From: JAJFKB01 sp965230515
GTDB taxonomy: Bacteria > Pseudomonadota > Gammaproteobacteria > Pseudomonadales > IMCC2047
NCBI GenBank assembly: GCA_965230515.1
Contig: OZ246007.1
Coordinates: 1,302,001 to 1,366,000, forward strand
Reading direction: 5' to 3'
Length of the DNA stretch: 64,000 nucleotides
Shown here one piece after another: positions 27,641 through 37,225 of the stretch (positions are counted from its first letter, which is position 1; each line of letters starts with the position of its first letter). The notes beneath the pieces are model-generated. The model worked only from the letters and a program-made list of their open reading frames with translations, did no database searches and was not told where the DNA came from. The position numbers were made by a program, and so were the translations under genes.

Positions 27641-28096
27641 ATGCCTCGAGACAATTATAGCTCAGCCCACCAAATAAACCGACTGATTGATGCACCGGAA
27701 TCAAGTCTGCACGACCTTATGGCCACTACTGACCGGCTGTTGCAACTGGAAAAAGAGGTAAGATTACGGTTACCGGAAAGCTGCCAAAAACACTGCAAAC
27801 TGGCCAGCTACCAAAATGGCAAGTTGATCCTTCACGTTGAATCCGCTGCATGGGCAACCAAAATCAGATACCTGCAAAGAGAGTTGATCGTACAGTTGAA
27901 ACAAATTCCCGTATTGAAAGAGATCAACCGTATACAGGTCTCGGTGCGCCCCACCAAACGATTACCAGTCAAACAATTCAAGGCTCAAACTTTATCGACA
28001 CAGTCTTGTGAGCATTTGCAGCATACAGCTGATATTTTTGGTGACTCGCCATTGAGTCGAGCGCTACGCAGTCTGGCGCAGCCAAAGCAGTCCTAA
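27641..28096 (+). CDS. dciA: DciA family (DUF721) helicase-loading protein
   Basis: The 151-residue protein has a DUF721/DciA domain at about residues 30-110, with LHVESAAWATKIRYLQRELI as the most recognisable block. DciA is the ancestral loader or partner of the replicative helicase DnaB in bacteria lacking DnaC. It is the only plus-strand gene between lpxC and the M23 gene, the same arrangement as in Pseudomonas. It is divergent from the M23 gene across 62 bases and convergent with lpxC. Confidence 0.88.
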   Translation: MPRDNYSSAHQINRLIDAPESSLHDLMATTDRLLQLEKEVRLRLPESCQKHCKLASYQNGKLILHVESAAWATKIRYLQRELIVQLKQIPVLKEINRIQVSVRPTKRLPVKQFKAQTLSTQSCEHLQHTADIFGDSPLSRALRSLAQPKQS

Positions 28097-28149
28097 TATG
28101 AAGGTTATGTCAGCCCGGTGTGTGGGCCGTATCAGAGTCGCTGATCCGT

Positions 28150-29061
28150 TCAGCCAGTCAGTACTGGCCTGGAATAGGAAATGGGAGCGTTTTCGATACT
28201 ATCGAAGGTAGCTACTTCCCATGCATCTTCCTGGGCAATCAGCTCTCTCAATAGAATATTGTTCAGGCGGTGCCCCGATTTAAAGCCCTTGAATTCACCA
28301 ATCAGGCTATTTCCGAGAAGGTAGAGATCACCGATGGCGTCCAACACTTTATGTTTGACGAATTCATCGTCATAACGCAGACCATCTTCATTAAGAATCC
28401 GATAATCGTCGACAGCAATAGCATTATCCATGCTCGCGCCCAACGCCAGATTCTGTGAGCGCAGATATTCAAAATCACGCATAAAACCAAAGGTGCGAGC
28501 CCGACTGACCTCTTTTACAAAGGACGTTGATGAGAAATCCACTGACGCTTCCTGCATGCGTCCGTGAAAGACCGGATGATCGAAATCGATAGTAAAGGTC
28601 ACTTTAAAGCCATCAAACGGTTCGAAACTTGCCCACTTATCACCGTCCGTAACTCTGACTTTGCGTTTGATACGAATAAATTTTTTGGCGACCGATTGTT
28701 CCTGAATACCCGCAGACTGTATTAAAAATACAAAGGGGCCGGCGCTACCGTCCATAATAGGGACTTCTGCAGCACTTAACTCTATGTACGCATTATCAAT
28801 ACCCAGTCCAGCCATAGCTGAGAGGAGATGCTCAACCGTATCAACACGGGCATGTCCCTTGGTCAGGGTCGTTGAAAGAGTGGTTTCGCCCACATTTTCC
28901 GCCAAGGCAGGAATTTCCACAGCGGGATCGAGGTCGGTACGACAAAAAACAATACCGGTATCCGCAGGTGCAGGTTTAAGGGTCAGGTAGACCTTTTCGC
29001 CCGAATGCAAACCAACGCCTGTCGCTCTTATAGTATTCTTTAAAGTACGCTGTCCGATCAT
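28150..29061 (-). CDS. lpxC: UDP-3-O-acyl-N-acetylglucosamine deacetylase LpxC
   Basis: Zinc deacetylase that commits UDP-acyl-GlcNAc to lipid A synthesis. It has 303 residues, the usual length. Zinc ligands are visible in VDTVEHLLSAMAGLG (first His near 79) and HKVLDAIGDLYLLG (His and Asp near 237-241). The active-site Glu is in the first block. It is the last gene of the cell wall cluster but is separated from ftsZ by an intrinsic terminator and has its own promoter. Confidence 0.98.
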   Translation of the reverse strand: MIGQRTLKNTIRATGVGLHSGEKVYLTLKPAPADTGIVFCRTDLDPAVEIPALAENVGETTLSTTLTKGHARVDTVEHLLSAMAGLGIDNAYIELSAAEVPIMDGSAGPFVFLIQSAGIQEQSVAKKFIRIKRKVRVTDGDKWASFEPFDGFKVTFTIDFDHPVFHGRMQEASVDFSSTSFVKEVSRARTFGFMRDFEYLRSQNLALGASMDNAIAVDDYRILNEDGLRYDDEFVKHKVLDAIGDLYLLGNSLIGEFKGFKSGHRLNNILLRELIAQEDAWEVATFDSIENAPISYSRPVLTG

Positions 29062-29105
29062 AAATTATGGGCTCAAAGGAGAGTTAATTTAAAAATTAGG
29101 CGCGA

Positions 29106-29134
29106 ATACTATCAAATTTCATTCAAACTGTTAA
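29106..29134 (-). promoter_or_regulatory. Sigma-70 promoter for lpxC
   Basis: On the minus strand, TTAACA (29129-29134) and TAGTAT (29106-29111) are separated by exactly 17 bases, close to TTGACA/TATAAT. Transcription would start near 29099, about 40 bases before the lpxC ATG. The promoter lies downstream of the ftsZ terminator, so lpxC can be expressed independently of the division genes. Confidence 0.65.
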
Positions 29135-29164
29135 CCACATAAAACAAATTGCTCGGCCAAAATT

Positions 29165-29210
29165 AAAATAAAAAATAGTCGCACTGGAACGATGGCCTGG
29201 TCCCAGTGCG
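29165..29210 (-). terminator. Rho-independent terminator after ftsZ
   Basis: An 8-bp stem, CGCACTGG (29180-29187) with CCAGTGCG (29203-29210), is followed on the minus strand by a T-rich tract (29165-29178). It begins 17 bases past the ftsZ stop and would end the dcw transcript before lpxC. Confidence 0.85.
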
Positions 29211-29226
29211 AGAATTTTGCTTAAAC

Positions 29227-30384
29227 TTAGTCCGCCTGACGACGCAGGAATGCAGGTATATCCAGATAATCCATATCCCTGGCCGCCGATGAGTTTTGAT
29301 CCATCGCAGCATTTCCCATCGCCTGTTTACGCATCACCGTTGGGCGATCCAGTTTACCGTAATCTACACTGCCATCCGCCCTGGGCTTTTGCTCGACCAC
29401 TTCCATCTTCGGTTTCAACTCATCTTCGCCCAAACCTGTAGCAACCACTGTGACACGTAAATCATCACCCATATCGGGATCTATCACAGTACCTACCACC
29501 ACTGTCGCATTATCCGAAGCGAAATCTTCAACGGTTTCACCCACTTCAGAGAACTCTCCCAACGACAGGTTCGGACCGGCTGTTATATTAACCAGTATGC
29601 CGCGCGCACCCTGCAGATTGACATCTTCAAGCAGTGGACTGCGCACAGCCGCCTCCGCTGCTTCCTTGGCCCGAAACTCTCCCGATGCGAAACCGCTGCC
29701 CATCATCGCCATACCCATTTCAGACATAACTGTGCGCACGTCGGCAAAATCGACGTTAATCATACCGGGACGGATAATCAGGTCGGCAATACCTTGAACT
29801 GCCCCTAACAGCACATCATTTGCTGCACCAAACGCTTTTAACAGGCTGGTGTTCTCTCCCAATACTGACATCAGCTTTTCATTTGGAATGGTAATCAGGG
29901 AATCAACATGTTCACCCAATGCGGCAATACCGGCCTCAGCAATCTGTGCCCGCTTGCGCCCCTCAAAGGCAAAGGGCTTGGTCACCACGGCTACGGTCAA
30001 TATGCCCAGCTCTTTTGCAACCTGCGCGACTACCGGTGCCGCGCCTGTTCCAGTTCCACCACCCATTCCAGCGGTGATAAAAACCATATCAGCGCCCTCA
30101 AGCACTTCAGCAATACGGTCACTATCCTCCATTGCTGCCTGACGCCCGATTTCCGGGTTCGCTCCTGCTCCCAACCCTTTCGTCACCTGTCCACCCAGCT
30201 GCAATACAGTCTTGGCAGGTATTGCCTTAAGTGCCTGAGCATCCGTATTGGCACAGATAAACTCTACACCCTCAACATTATTTTCCAGCATGTGGTTGAG
30301 TGCGTTACCGCCGCCTCCGCCCACACCTACGACCTTAATCTCCGCACTTTGAGGTACGCTATCTACTAGTTCAAACATGGCCAT
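29227..30384 (-). CDS. ftsZ: Cell division protein FtsZ
   Basis: Tubulin-like GTPase that polymerises into the cytokinetic ring. Of 385 residues, the GTP-binding tubulin signature GGGTGTGAAPV is near 105-115 and the catalytic T7-loop region NVDFADVRTVM near 206-216. The C-terminal conserved peptide DYLDIPAFLRRQAD binds FtsA and ZipA. It follows ftsA after 45 bases and is the last gene before the terminator. Confidence 0.99.
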   Translation of the reverse strand: MAMFELVDSVPQSAEIKVVGVGGGGGNALNHMLENNVEGVEFICANTDAQALKAIPAKTVLQLGGQVTKGLGAGANPEIGRQAAMEDSDRIAEVLEGADMVFITAGMGGGTGTGAAPVVAQVAKELGILTVAVVTKPFAFEGRKRAQIAEAGIAALGEHVDSLITIPNEKLMSVLGENTSLLKAFGAANDVLLGAVQGIADLIIRPGMINVDFADVRTVMSEMGMAMMGSGFASGEFRAKEAAEAAVRSPLLEDVNLQGARGILVNITAGPNLSLGEFSEVGETVEDFASDNATVVVGTVIDPDMGDDLRVTVVATGLGEDELKPKMEVVEQKPRADGSVDYGKLDRPTVMRKQAMGNAAMDQNSSAARDMDYLDIPAFLRRQAD

Positions 30385-30429
30385 CTCCTTACTATTTTCA
30401 AATGAATATCAACAATTATTTTTATAGGA

Positions 30430-31665
30430 TTAAAAATTATCTTTAAACCAACTTCGCAGCCGCCCAACGATGCCCGCCAGCCCTAAACCTGCTTTAACCT
30501 CATCACCTCCTTCCAGCTTTTGCTTTTGCCCATAAATCAGAAGTCCTACCCCGGTTGAGTAAATCGGGTTTTTAACAATATCCAGTAACCCCTCGACACC
30601 CTGGGGTATTGCCAGCCTCACTGGCATATGGAAAATCTCTTCCGCCAGATCAACAACACCCTCCATTTTGGAAGTCCCTCCGGTCAGCACAATTCCGGCC
30701 GCCACCAAATCTTCAAAGCCGCTGCGTCTCAGCTCTGCCTGAATCAAGGTAAACAGTTCTTCGTAGCGCGGCTCAACCACTTCGGCCAACGCCTGTCGGG
30801 ACAGGTCTCGAGGCGGACGATCGCCGACACTCGGGACTTTAATGGTTTGCTCGGGACCTGTGAGCTGGGTCAGCGCACAGGCATACTTGATTTTGATCTC
30901 CTCGGCATTTTGAGTCGGCGTTCTCAACGCCATGGCAATATCATTGGTTACCTGGTCACCTGCGATCGGAATAACCGCTGTATGTCGAATGGAGCCGTCT
31001 ACGAATACCGCGATATCGGTTGTACCACCGCCAATATCAACCATACAGACACCCAGTTCCTTCTCATCCTCGGTGATAACGGCATAGCTGGACGCCAGCT
31101 GCTCCAGAATAATATCGTCCACCTCTAGGCCGCAGCGGCGAATACATTTCTCGATATTCTGGGCAGCATTGGCGGCGCAGGTAACAACATGCACTTTGGC
31201 CTCCAGCCTGACACCGGACATACCCAAAGGTTCTTTTACACCCTCCTGCTCATCAATAATGTACTCTTGAGGAAGAATGTGAAGTACCTTCTGGTCAGCA
31301 GGGATCGCCACAGCTTGGGCCGCATCAATCACCCGATCCATATCACCACGCACAACTTCACGATCCCGAATAGCAACGATGCCATGAGAGTTCATTCCTT
31401 TGATATGACTACCCGCAATACCGGCATAAACCGAATGGATCTGACAGCCCGCCATCAGCTCCGCCTCTTCCACCGCTCGCTGAATTGATTGCACGGTCGA
31501 TTCGATGTTGACCACAACACCTTTCTTCATGCCTCGTGCCGGATGGCTGCCAATACCAACCACTTCCAGCGCGCCGTCAGCCGTCATTTCACCCACGATA
31601 GCCACTATTTTGGACGTACCTATGTCCAAACCAACGATCATATTGTTCGCTGCAGATCCGGCCAT
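30430..31665 (-). CDS. ftsA: Cell division protein FtsA
   Basis: Actin-like protein that tethers FtsZ to the membrane and recruits later division proteins. It has 411 residues with phosphate loops VGLDIGTSKI near the start and MVDIGGGTTDIAVF near 207-220, and GIVLTGGTSKMEGV near 331. The C-terminal amphipathic membrane-targeting helix (GRLRSWFKDNF) is present. It lies 15 bases after ftsQ. Confidence 0.98.
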   Translation of the reverse strand: MAGSAANNMIVGLDIGTSKIVAIVGEMTADGALEVVGIGSHPARGMKKGVVVNIESTVQSIQRAVEEAELMAGCQIHSVYAGIAGSHIKGMNSHGIVAIRDREVVRGDMDRVIDAAQAVAIPADQKVLHILPQEYIIDEQEGVKEPLGMSGVRLEAKVHVVTCAANAAQNIEKCIRRCGLEVDDIILEQLASSYAVITEDEKELGVCMVDIGGGTTDIAVFVDGSIRHTAVIPIAGDQVTNDIAMALRTPTQNAEEIKIKYACALTQLTGPEQTIKVPSVGDRPPRDLSRQALAEVVEPRYEELFTLIQAELRRSGFEDLVAAGIVLTGGTSKMEGVVDLAEEIFHMPVRLAIPQGVEGLLDIVKNPIYSTGVGLLIYGQKQKLEGGDEVKAGLGLAGIVGRLRSWFKDNF

Positions 31666-31680
31666 ACTGTTTTTCTCTTG

Positions 31681-32487
31681 TTATGCATTAGATTTTTTAT
31701 CCTGTCCGTACTGTTTGTCCTGCTTCCAGCTCACCGAGACACCATGGGTATAACGCAGGTCAACGCGCTCTATCTCCTGCAAGCGGGACTGTAGAACTTT
31801 GCGATAGAGCTTTTTGAAACGGATCAATTTTTCCTCGATTGCATCACGCCCCATATAAACCCATGAGCCTCCTGTAATCTGCACCCGCCACGCGCCCCGC
31901 TGCTCCTTCTGCAGCCTGATCACATCTATTCCCTCAGTTGTCAGTTGGGAAGACAGCCAGATATAGCGCTCCAACAGCTGATGTCGACTGGCATAATTGC
32001 CGGACAATACCGGCAGCTGAAACGGTTCTACTCCTCCAGCAGGCTTAAAGATTATTCCCTTTTCAGTCATCAGCTGCTCCTGATTCCAACGTAAAAAGGG
32101 CTCATGCTCCACCAACTCAATATGGATAAGATCCGGCCATTTGCGACGCACCGCAACCTGCGCCAACCAGGGTTCATTCAACAACAACTCCCTCACTTCA
32201 GCGAGGTCAGCAGCAAACAGTCCCTCATCAATTCGCTGCTGCACCAGATGCTCTATTTTTTGAATACTGAGATGGTTCAATTGACCACTGACGTTGATCT
32301 GCCTTAAAGGTTGATCCAATCCTCGCAATACCTGCCCGGCTCCAATGACAAAACCAACTGCCAGGGCCAGCCCAATGCACGTGGAAAACAACCTGCGCCA
32401 CGGGATGGTCACCGAGCCCTGACTGGAAGACCTTGTGGCTCCACTCTGGTTTGCCTTTGTTTTCCTTTTTCGCTCCGCCTTGGTCAT
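31681..32487 (-). CDS. ftsQ: Cell division protein FtsQ
   Basis: Bitopic division protein that scaffolds FtsB/FtsL in the divisome. It has 268 residues with a basic cytoplasmic tail, one membrane helix near 33-50, a POTRA domain beginning near 60 (LRQINVSGQLNHLSIQKIE) and a periplasmic beta domain. Its start overlaps the ddl stop by 4 bases (ATGA). Confidence 0.95.
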   Translation of the reverse strand: MTKAERKRKTKANQSGATRSSSQGSVTIPWRRLFSTCIGLALAVGFVIGAGQVLRGLDQPLRQINVSGQLNHLSIQKIEHLVQQRIDEGLFAADLAEVRELLLNEPWLAQVAVRRKWPDLIHIELVEHEPFLRWNQEQLMTEKGIIFKPAGGVEPFQLPVLSGNYASRHQLLERYIWLSSQLTTEGIDVIRLQKEQRGAWRVQITGGSWVYMGRDAIEEKLIRFKKLYRKVLQSRLQEIERVDLRYTHGVSVSWKQDKQYGQDKKSNA

Positions 32488-33482
32488 ATATTTTTAACCG
32501 TGCGTTTCCGGGTTGAGCAGCTGTCTGCCGTACTGAGTATTTGCAGCACCAACGCTTTAAAATCCATACCCGCAGCTCTGGCTGCCATGGGCACCAGGCT
32601 ATGACTGGTCATGCCGGGAATGGTATTGACCTCCAGAATTTGAAATGCCCCCTGTTCATCCGCCATCAGATCTACACGACCCCAACCGCAACAGCCAATA
32701 CTGCTAAAAGCCTGCAACGCCAGTTTCTGAATCTCTTTCTCTTTAATTTCAGGTAGTCCGCTGGGAATCAAATACTCGGTGTCATCATCAACATATTTAG
32801 CCTGGTAATCATAAAATTCCCGCTTGGTCCTAAGCCGAATAACCGGTAACGCAACACCCTTCAGTATCGCCACGGTATACTCTTCACCCGCTAACCACTG
32901 CTCAGCCATAACCTGAGCGTCATATTGTGCTGCCTGTCTGTATGCGTCCTGCAACTGATCAACTTTTAACACTTTGGTCATACCCACACTGGAACCTTCG
33001 TGAACCGGCTTTACCATGAGCGGCATACCCAACTGTGCCGCCGTCACAGACCAATCCGTGGTATTCGACAGCATTGCAAATGCTGCGGTTGGCAGGCCCA
33101 TGCCCTGCCACAAAAACTTGCAGCGCTCTTTGTCCATAGCCAGTGCTGATGCCGCCATGCCATTTCCGGTAAAGCGTATGCCGAGAAGCTCCAGCAAACT
33201 GGCAACGCTTCCATCCTCTCCCTCGCCACCATGCAGCATGTTGAAAACCGTATCGATAGGTTGCTGCTGGAGTTGCTGCACCAGGTTCAATGCTCCTGTC
33301 TCACCAAATGCATCGATAGCAATCGCATCTGCTCCGGCTTCAATAAGCGCCTCTAATACCGCCTGTCCGCCCTGGAGCGACACCTCCCGCTCTGAGGAGC
33401 GGCCACCCATCAGCACCGCCACCCGACCGTAATCAGCGGGATTGACTGACCCAAAAGGTGCTGTAAGAGACTCATCCTTCAA
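32484..33482 (-). CDS. ddl: D-alanine--D-alanine ligase
   Basis: ATP-grasp enzyme that makes the D-Ala-D-Ala dipeptide added by MurF. It has 332 residues: N-terminal AVLMGGRSSEREVSL, the VFNMLHGGEGEDG block, the ATP-binding PVHEGSSVGM loop and the Mg-binding FQILEVNTIPGMTSHSL. It overlaps murC and ftsQ by 4 bases each, implying translational coupling. Confidence 0.97.
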   Translation of the reverse strand: MKDESLTAPFGSVNPADYGRVAVLMGGRSSEREVSLQGGQAVLEALIEAGADAIAIDAFGETGALNLVQQLQQQPIDTVFNMLHGGEGEDGSVASLLELLGIRFTGNGMAASALAMDKERCKFLWQGMGLPTAAFAMLSNTTDWSVTAAQLGMPLMVKPVHEGSSVGMTKVLKVDQLQDAYRQAAQYDAQVMAEQWLAGEEYTVAILKGVALPVIRLRTKREFYDYQAKYVDDDTEYLIPSGLPEIKEKEIQKLALQAFSSIGCCGWGRVDLMADEQGAFQILEVNTIPGMTSHSLVPMAARAAGMDFKALVLQILSTADSCSTRKRTVKNI

Positions 33483-34942
33483 CTTTTCTGCTCCGCATCT
33501 TCATGCAACTGTAATTTCATGTTCGCCAGCTGTGACGAGAGTGATCCGATATTGCCGGCACCCTGTGTTAACAGCACATCGCCATCCCTGAGCACATCCC
33601 TTAACACCGACACAAGATCCTCTCCCTGATCAATAAAAATAGGGTCTACCAGGCCTCGCTGCCTCAAACTCGCACACAGATTACGACCATCCACGCCGGC
33701 AATCGGCTGTTCATCGGCCGGGTACACTTCCATCAAAAGTAACAAATCGACCTCGGATAACACCTGTACGAAATCGTCATAGAGATCTCTGGTGCGCGTA
33801 TAACGATGCGGTTGGTAAATCATCACCAGTCGCCGGTCAGGCCAGCTGGCACGCACTGTATCGATGGTGGCTTTGACTTCTCGCGGATGATGCCCATAAT
33901 CATCCACCATCAACACGCTTCCCTGGCCTGTTTCATACTCCCCGTAAATCTGAAAACGCCGACCAACACCACTGAATTTAGCGAGTGCCGCCGTTATCGC
34001 TCGATCCTCAACCCCCTCATCAGTGGCCACCGCAATTGCCGCTAGCGCATTAAGCACATTATGTTGCCCCGGCATATTCAGCTTAATATCCAGATCTTTA
34101 TGGACACCTGGTCGCTTCACGGTGAAGGTCATGGTCAAATTACGATGCTCGATATTGATCGCCCGATAATCAGCATCCTCATTAACTCCATATGTGATCA
34201 CCGGCCGACTGATAAGAGGTAATATTTCGCGAACGTTGGGGTCATCACTGCAAACAACCGCAAGCCCGTAAAAAGGCAGATTGTGCAGGAACTGTACAAA
34301 GGTATCCTTGAGCCGGCCAAAATCACTTTCATAGGTCGGCATATGGTCCATATCTATGTTGGTCACTATAGACAGCATCGGCTGAAGGTGCAGAAAGGAA
34401 GCATCACTCTCATCGGCTTCGGCAACCAGATAACGGCTTGCCCCTAATTTGGCATTCGTTCCGGCACTATTAAGCAGTCCGCCAATAACAAAAGTGGGAT
34501 CCAGTCCTGCTTCCGCCAACAGGGACGCGATTAAACTGGTGGTCGTGGTTTTGCCATGAGTCCCGGCTACCGCGATGCTGTGGCGATAACGCATCAACTC
34601 GGCAAGCATTTCCGCCCTGGGGACAATGGGGATACGATTTGCTTTGGCAAACTCGATTTCCGGGTTTTGCTGAGCAATTGCACTGGAAACAACCAGCACA
34701 TCGGCACCTTTTACATTCCCGGCTTTATGACCGATACAAACAGTCATACCAAGCGCCTCCAACCTCTCGGTAACGGCACTTTTGCGCACATCCGAACCAC
34801 TGATCTGATAGCCCTGGTTCAGTAGCACCTCCGCAATTCCGCTCATACCGGCACCACCAATACCGATAAAGTGAATTCTGTGGATACGCCGCATTTCCGG
34901 CACCACAAAAGAAGTGGATGTGGTGCTTTTACGCTCTGGCAT
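33479..34942 (-). CDS. murC: UDP-N-acetylmuramate--L-alanine ligase MurC
   Basis: Adds L-alanine to UDP-MurNAc, the first Mur ligase step. Length 487 residues. The N-terminal HFIGIGGAGMSGIAEVL nucleotide motif and the P-loop GTHGKTTTTSL near 118-128 are intact; NVLNALAAIAVA is typical. I set the start at the ATG at 34940-34942, which has GGGAGG 7 bases upstream and overlaps murG by 14 bases. A longer in-frame extension to 34987 lacks such a site. Confidence 0.96.
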   Translation of the reverse strand: MPERKSTTSTSFVVPEMRRIHRIHFIGIGGAGMSGIAEVLLNQGYQISGSDVRKSAVTERLEALGMTVCIGHKAGNVKGADVLVVSSAIAQQNPEIEFAKANRIPIVPRAEMLAELMRYRHSIAVAGTHGKTTTTSLIASLLAEAGLDPTFVIGGLLNSAGTNAKLGASRYLVAEADESDASFLHLQPMLSIVTNIDMDHMPTYESDFGRLKDTFVQFLHNLPFYGLAVVCSDDPNVREILPLISRPVITYGVNEDADYRAINIEHRNLTMTFTVKRPGVHKDLDIKLNMPGQHNVLNALAAIAVATDEGVEDRAITAALAKFSGVGRRFQIYGEYETGQGSVLMVDDYGHHPREVKATIDTVRASWPDRRLVMIYQPHRYTRTRDLYDDFVQVLSEVDLLLLMEVYPADEQPIAGVDGRNLCASLRQRGLVDPIFIDQGEDLVSVLRDVLRDGDVLLTQGAGNIGSLSSQLANMKLQLHEDAEQKS

Positions 34943-36050
34943 GACAGGCCTCCCTGCAGTAGTTGACGACCTGCTCTGTCGCATCAAACTGCGCCAAAGC
35001 CCTAGCTTTTTCAGCCATTGAGAGCAATTTATCCCGCGTATTGAATTTTTCCGAGAGCAGCTTATAGAGGTTTGGTGCGGTCAGTTTATCTTGCTGCAAA
35101 ATGGCTGCCGCCCCCGCACGTTCCAGAAATTTTGCGTTTTCTGTTTGATGATCATCGACGGCATAGGGATAGGGAATAAAAATAGCTGGTAAACCCGCAC
35201 AACTGATTTCCGATACTGTTAACGCGCCGGCACGACAAATAATCATATCAGCCCAGCGATAGGCCTCATGCATCTCCTTGATAAACTCCTCAACGCGTAC
35301 TTCTGCATTTACCTTCTGATAGCTCGCCCTGGTTGCATCGCACACACCCTTACCAGTCTGGTGCCACACTTCAGGTTGTTGCCCTTCGGGAAACAACGCC
35401 AAAATTTCAGGCAAAGCCTCATTCAACACAGAAGCTCCCAGACTACCGCCCAACACCAGAATTCTCAGTGGCCCCTGTCGATCTGCATAACGTGATTCCG
35501 GTGGCTCAAGCGCTACAATCTCGGCTCTGACCGGATTACCAATACAACGTACCCTGCCAGACACCAGTTCACCGAAAGCCGAAGGAAATGCAGCCATCAC
35601 TCGCATCGCCAAACGGGATAACAGGCGGTTGGTCAGCCCGGCGACGGCATTCTGCTCATGTATCAGTAAAGGCTTACGCAGCAACCAGGCTGCAACCCCA
35701 CCTGGGCCGGAAGCAAACCCTCCCATGCCCAGCACACAATCAGGCCGTAATCGTATGATCGCGGCAACGGACTGAATGACGGCGCTGGCTATTTGCAGTG
35801 GAGCCAAAAGTCTGCGGACGATACCTTTCCCTCTCAATCCCGACACTCCAATATAGGTGATTGCTATGTTTTCCTGTGGAACAAGCTGCGCTTCAATACC
35901 TCGTCTTGTTCCCAACCACTGAACTTCGGCACCCTGCTGACGCAATAATCGCGCTACGGCTAACGCAGGGAATACATGGCCGCCAGTCCCCCCCGCCATA
36001 ATCAGCACGTTAATACACGCTTTTTCCGTCTGCTCACCCATAACCGTCAT
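34929..36050 (-). CDS. murG: UDP-GlcNAc transferase MurG
   Basis: Membrane-associated GT28 glycosyltransferase that converts lipid I to lipid II at the inner leaflet. The 373 residues include the glycine loops MAGGTGGHVFPALAVA near the N-terminus and LGGSLGASVLNEALPE in the second half. The UDP-GlcNAc-binding CRAGALTVSEI and PYPYAVDDHQTENA follow. It overlaps ftsW by 4 bases and murC by 14. Confidence 0.97.
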   Translation of the reverse strand: MTVMGEQTEKACINVLIMAGGTGGHVFPALAVARLLRQQGAEVQWLGTRRGIEAQLVPQENIAITYIGVSGLRGKGIVRRLLAPLQIASAVIQSVAAIIRLRPDCVLGMGGFASGPGGVAAWLLRKPLLIHEQNAVAGLTNRLLSRLAMRVMAAFPSAFGELVSGRVRCIGNPVRAEIVALEPPESRYADRQGPLRILVLGGSLGASVLNEALPEILALFPEGQQPEVWHQTGKGVCDATRASYQKVNAEVRVEEFIKEMHEAYRWADMIICRAGALTVSEISCAGLPAIFIPYPYAVDDHQTENAKFLERAGAAAILQQDKLTAPNLYKLLSEKFNTRDKLLSMAEKARALAQFDATEQVVNYCREACHARA

Positions 36051-37225
36051 TTGCGTCGCGTCTCTTTGGTGGCCGATACCTGCTGTCCTTCGTAATCAAC
36101 GCGCAGCACCATAGCAATGGACATGCAGCAAACGATTAAACTGCTTCCGCCATAGCTTAATAAAGGTAATGTCAGGCCCTTTGTAGGCAACAATCCAGTA
36201 TTTACTCCGATATTAATCATCGCCTGCGCGCCAAACAATAAGGCGATGCCATAGCACAGATATGCAGAAAAAAACTTACCTGCATACTCTGCCCTGCGCC
36301 CGATCGACATACAGCGAAAAACCAGCATCATAAACAACCCGATGACAACAATAGATCCAAACAGGCCCATCTCTTCTGCCCATATGGCAAATACAAAATC
36401 AGTATGCGCTTCAGGCAAATAAAACAGCTTTTGTACGCTATTTCCCAATCCGACCCCCCACCATTCGCCGCGCCCAAAAGCAATCAGCGCCTGAGTTAGC
36501 TGGTAGCCACTGGCATATACATTTTCCTCAGCCCAGGGGTCGAGAAAAGCTATCAGTCGTTGCATGCGGTAGGGCTGAGAAACGGCAACCATCGCCATGG
36601 CAGCCAGGCTGAATGCGATCAGCACCATAAACTGTATCAGCCGCACTCCTCCAAGAAACATCATCCCGAGCGCCGCCGTCATGAGCACAACCACCGCTCC
36701 GAAATCCGGTTCCAAAAGCAACAAAATAATGGCCAACATCAGTACCATCATAGGTTTCACGAACCCTGACCATTGGCTGCGCACCTCCTTCAACCGTCTG
36801 GCCAGATATCCGGCCAGATAAACCACCAAAAAGAGTTTGGCCAGTTCCGACGCCTGTCCCCCGAACGGTCCAATCTGAATCCAGCGCATACTGCCATTCA
36901 CTTCCCGTCCGATCCCAGGTATCAAAACCATAACCAACAACAAAAGTGCCAAAACCAGCAGCAGCCAACCGGCTTTTCGCCAAATCTTGGTTGGCACGCA
37001 GAAAGTCAAACACGCCAGTGCTCCTGCCAAGCCCAAATACACCAGATGACGGAGCAAATGGTAGAACGGGGTATTGTATTTTGCCTGAGCAACTTCCGTT
37101 GATGCGGAACTGACAACAACAATGCCAATCGCTATCAACACGCCGGCCACCAGGATCAACTGACGATCCAGGCGCGGCATTAAAAAACCTTTTGGTGACT
37201 TTAAAGAGCCCATCCATACGCTCAT
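36047..37225 (-). CDS. ftsW: Septal peptidoglycan polymerase FtsW (SEDS)
   Basis: SEDS-family glycosyltransferase that polymerises septal glycan with FtsI. It has 392 residues and about ten membrane helices. Conserved motifs are GREVNGSMRWIQIGPF (near 110-125), LLEPDFGAVVV (catalytic Asp region), PEAHTDFVFAIWAEEMG (near 280-300) and GLLPTKGLTLPLLSYGGSS (near 340-360). It overlaps murD and murG by 4 bases each. Confidence 0.97.
   Translation of the reverse strand: MSVWMGSLKSPKGFLMPRLDRQLILVAGVLIAIGIVVVSSASTEVAQAKYNTPFYHLLRHLVYLGLAGALACLTFCVPTKIWRKAGWLLLVLALLLLVMVLIPGIGREVNGSMRWIQIGPFGGQASELAKLFLVVYLAGYLARRLKEVRSQWSGFVKPMMVLMLAIILLLLEPDFGAVVVLMTAALGMMFLGGVRLIQFMVLIAFSLAAMAMVAVSQPYRMQRLIAFLDPWAEENVYASGYQLTQALIAFGRGEWWGVGLGNSVQKLFYLPEAHTDFVFAIWAEEMGLFGSIVVIGLFMMLVFRCMSIGRRAEYAGKFFSAYLCYGIALLFGAQAMINIGVNTGLLPTKGLTLPLLSYGGSSLIVCCMSIAMVLRVDYEGQQVSATKETRRK

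Noticed and set aside
28151..28168. GCCAGT-CAGT-ACTGGC palindrome at the lpxC 3' end as a terminator
   Set aside because: It lies within or at the last codons of lpxC and no T-run follows on either strand.
34943..34987. N-terminal extension of MurC
   Set aside because: The ATG at 34942 has a strong ribosome-binding site and family-like length; the extension overlaps murG further without similarity.
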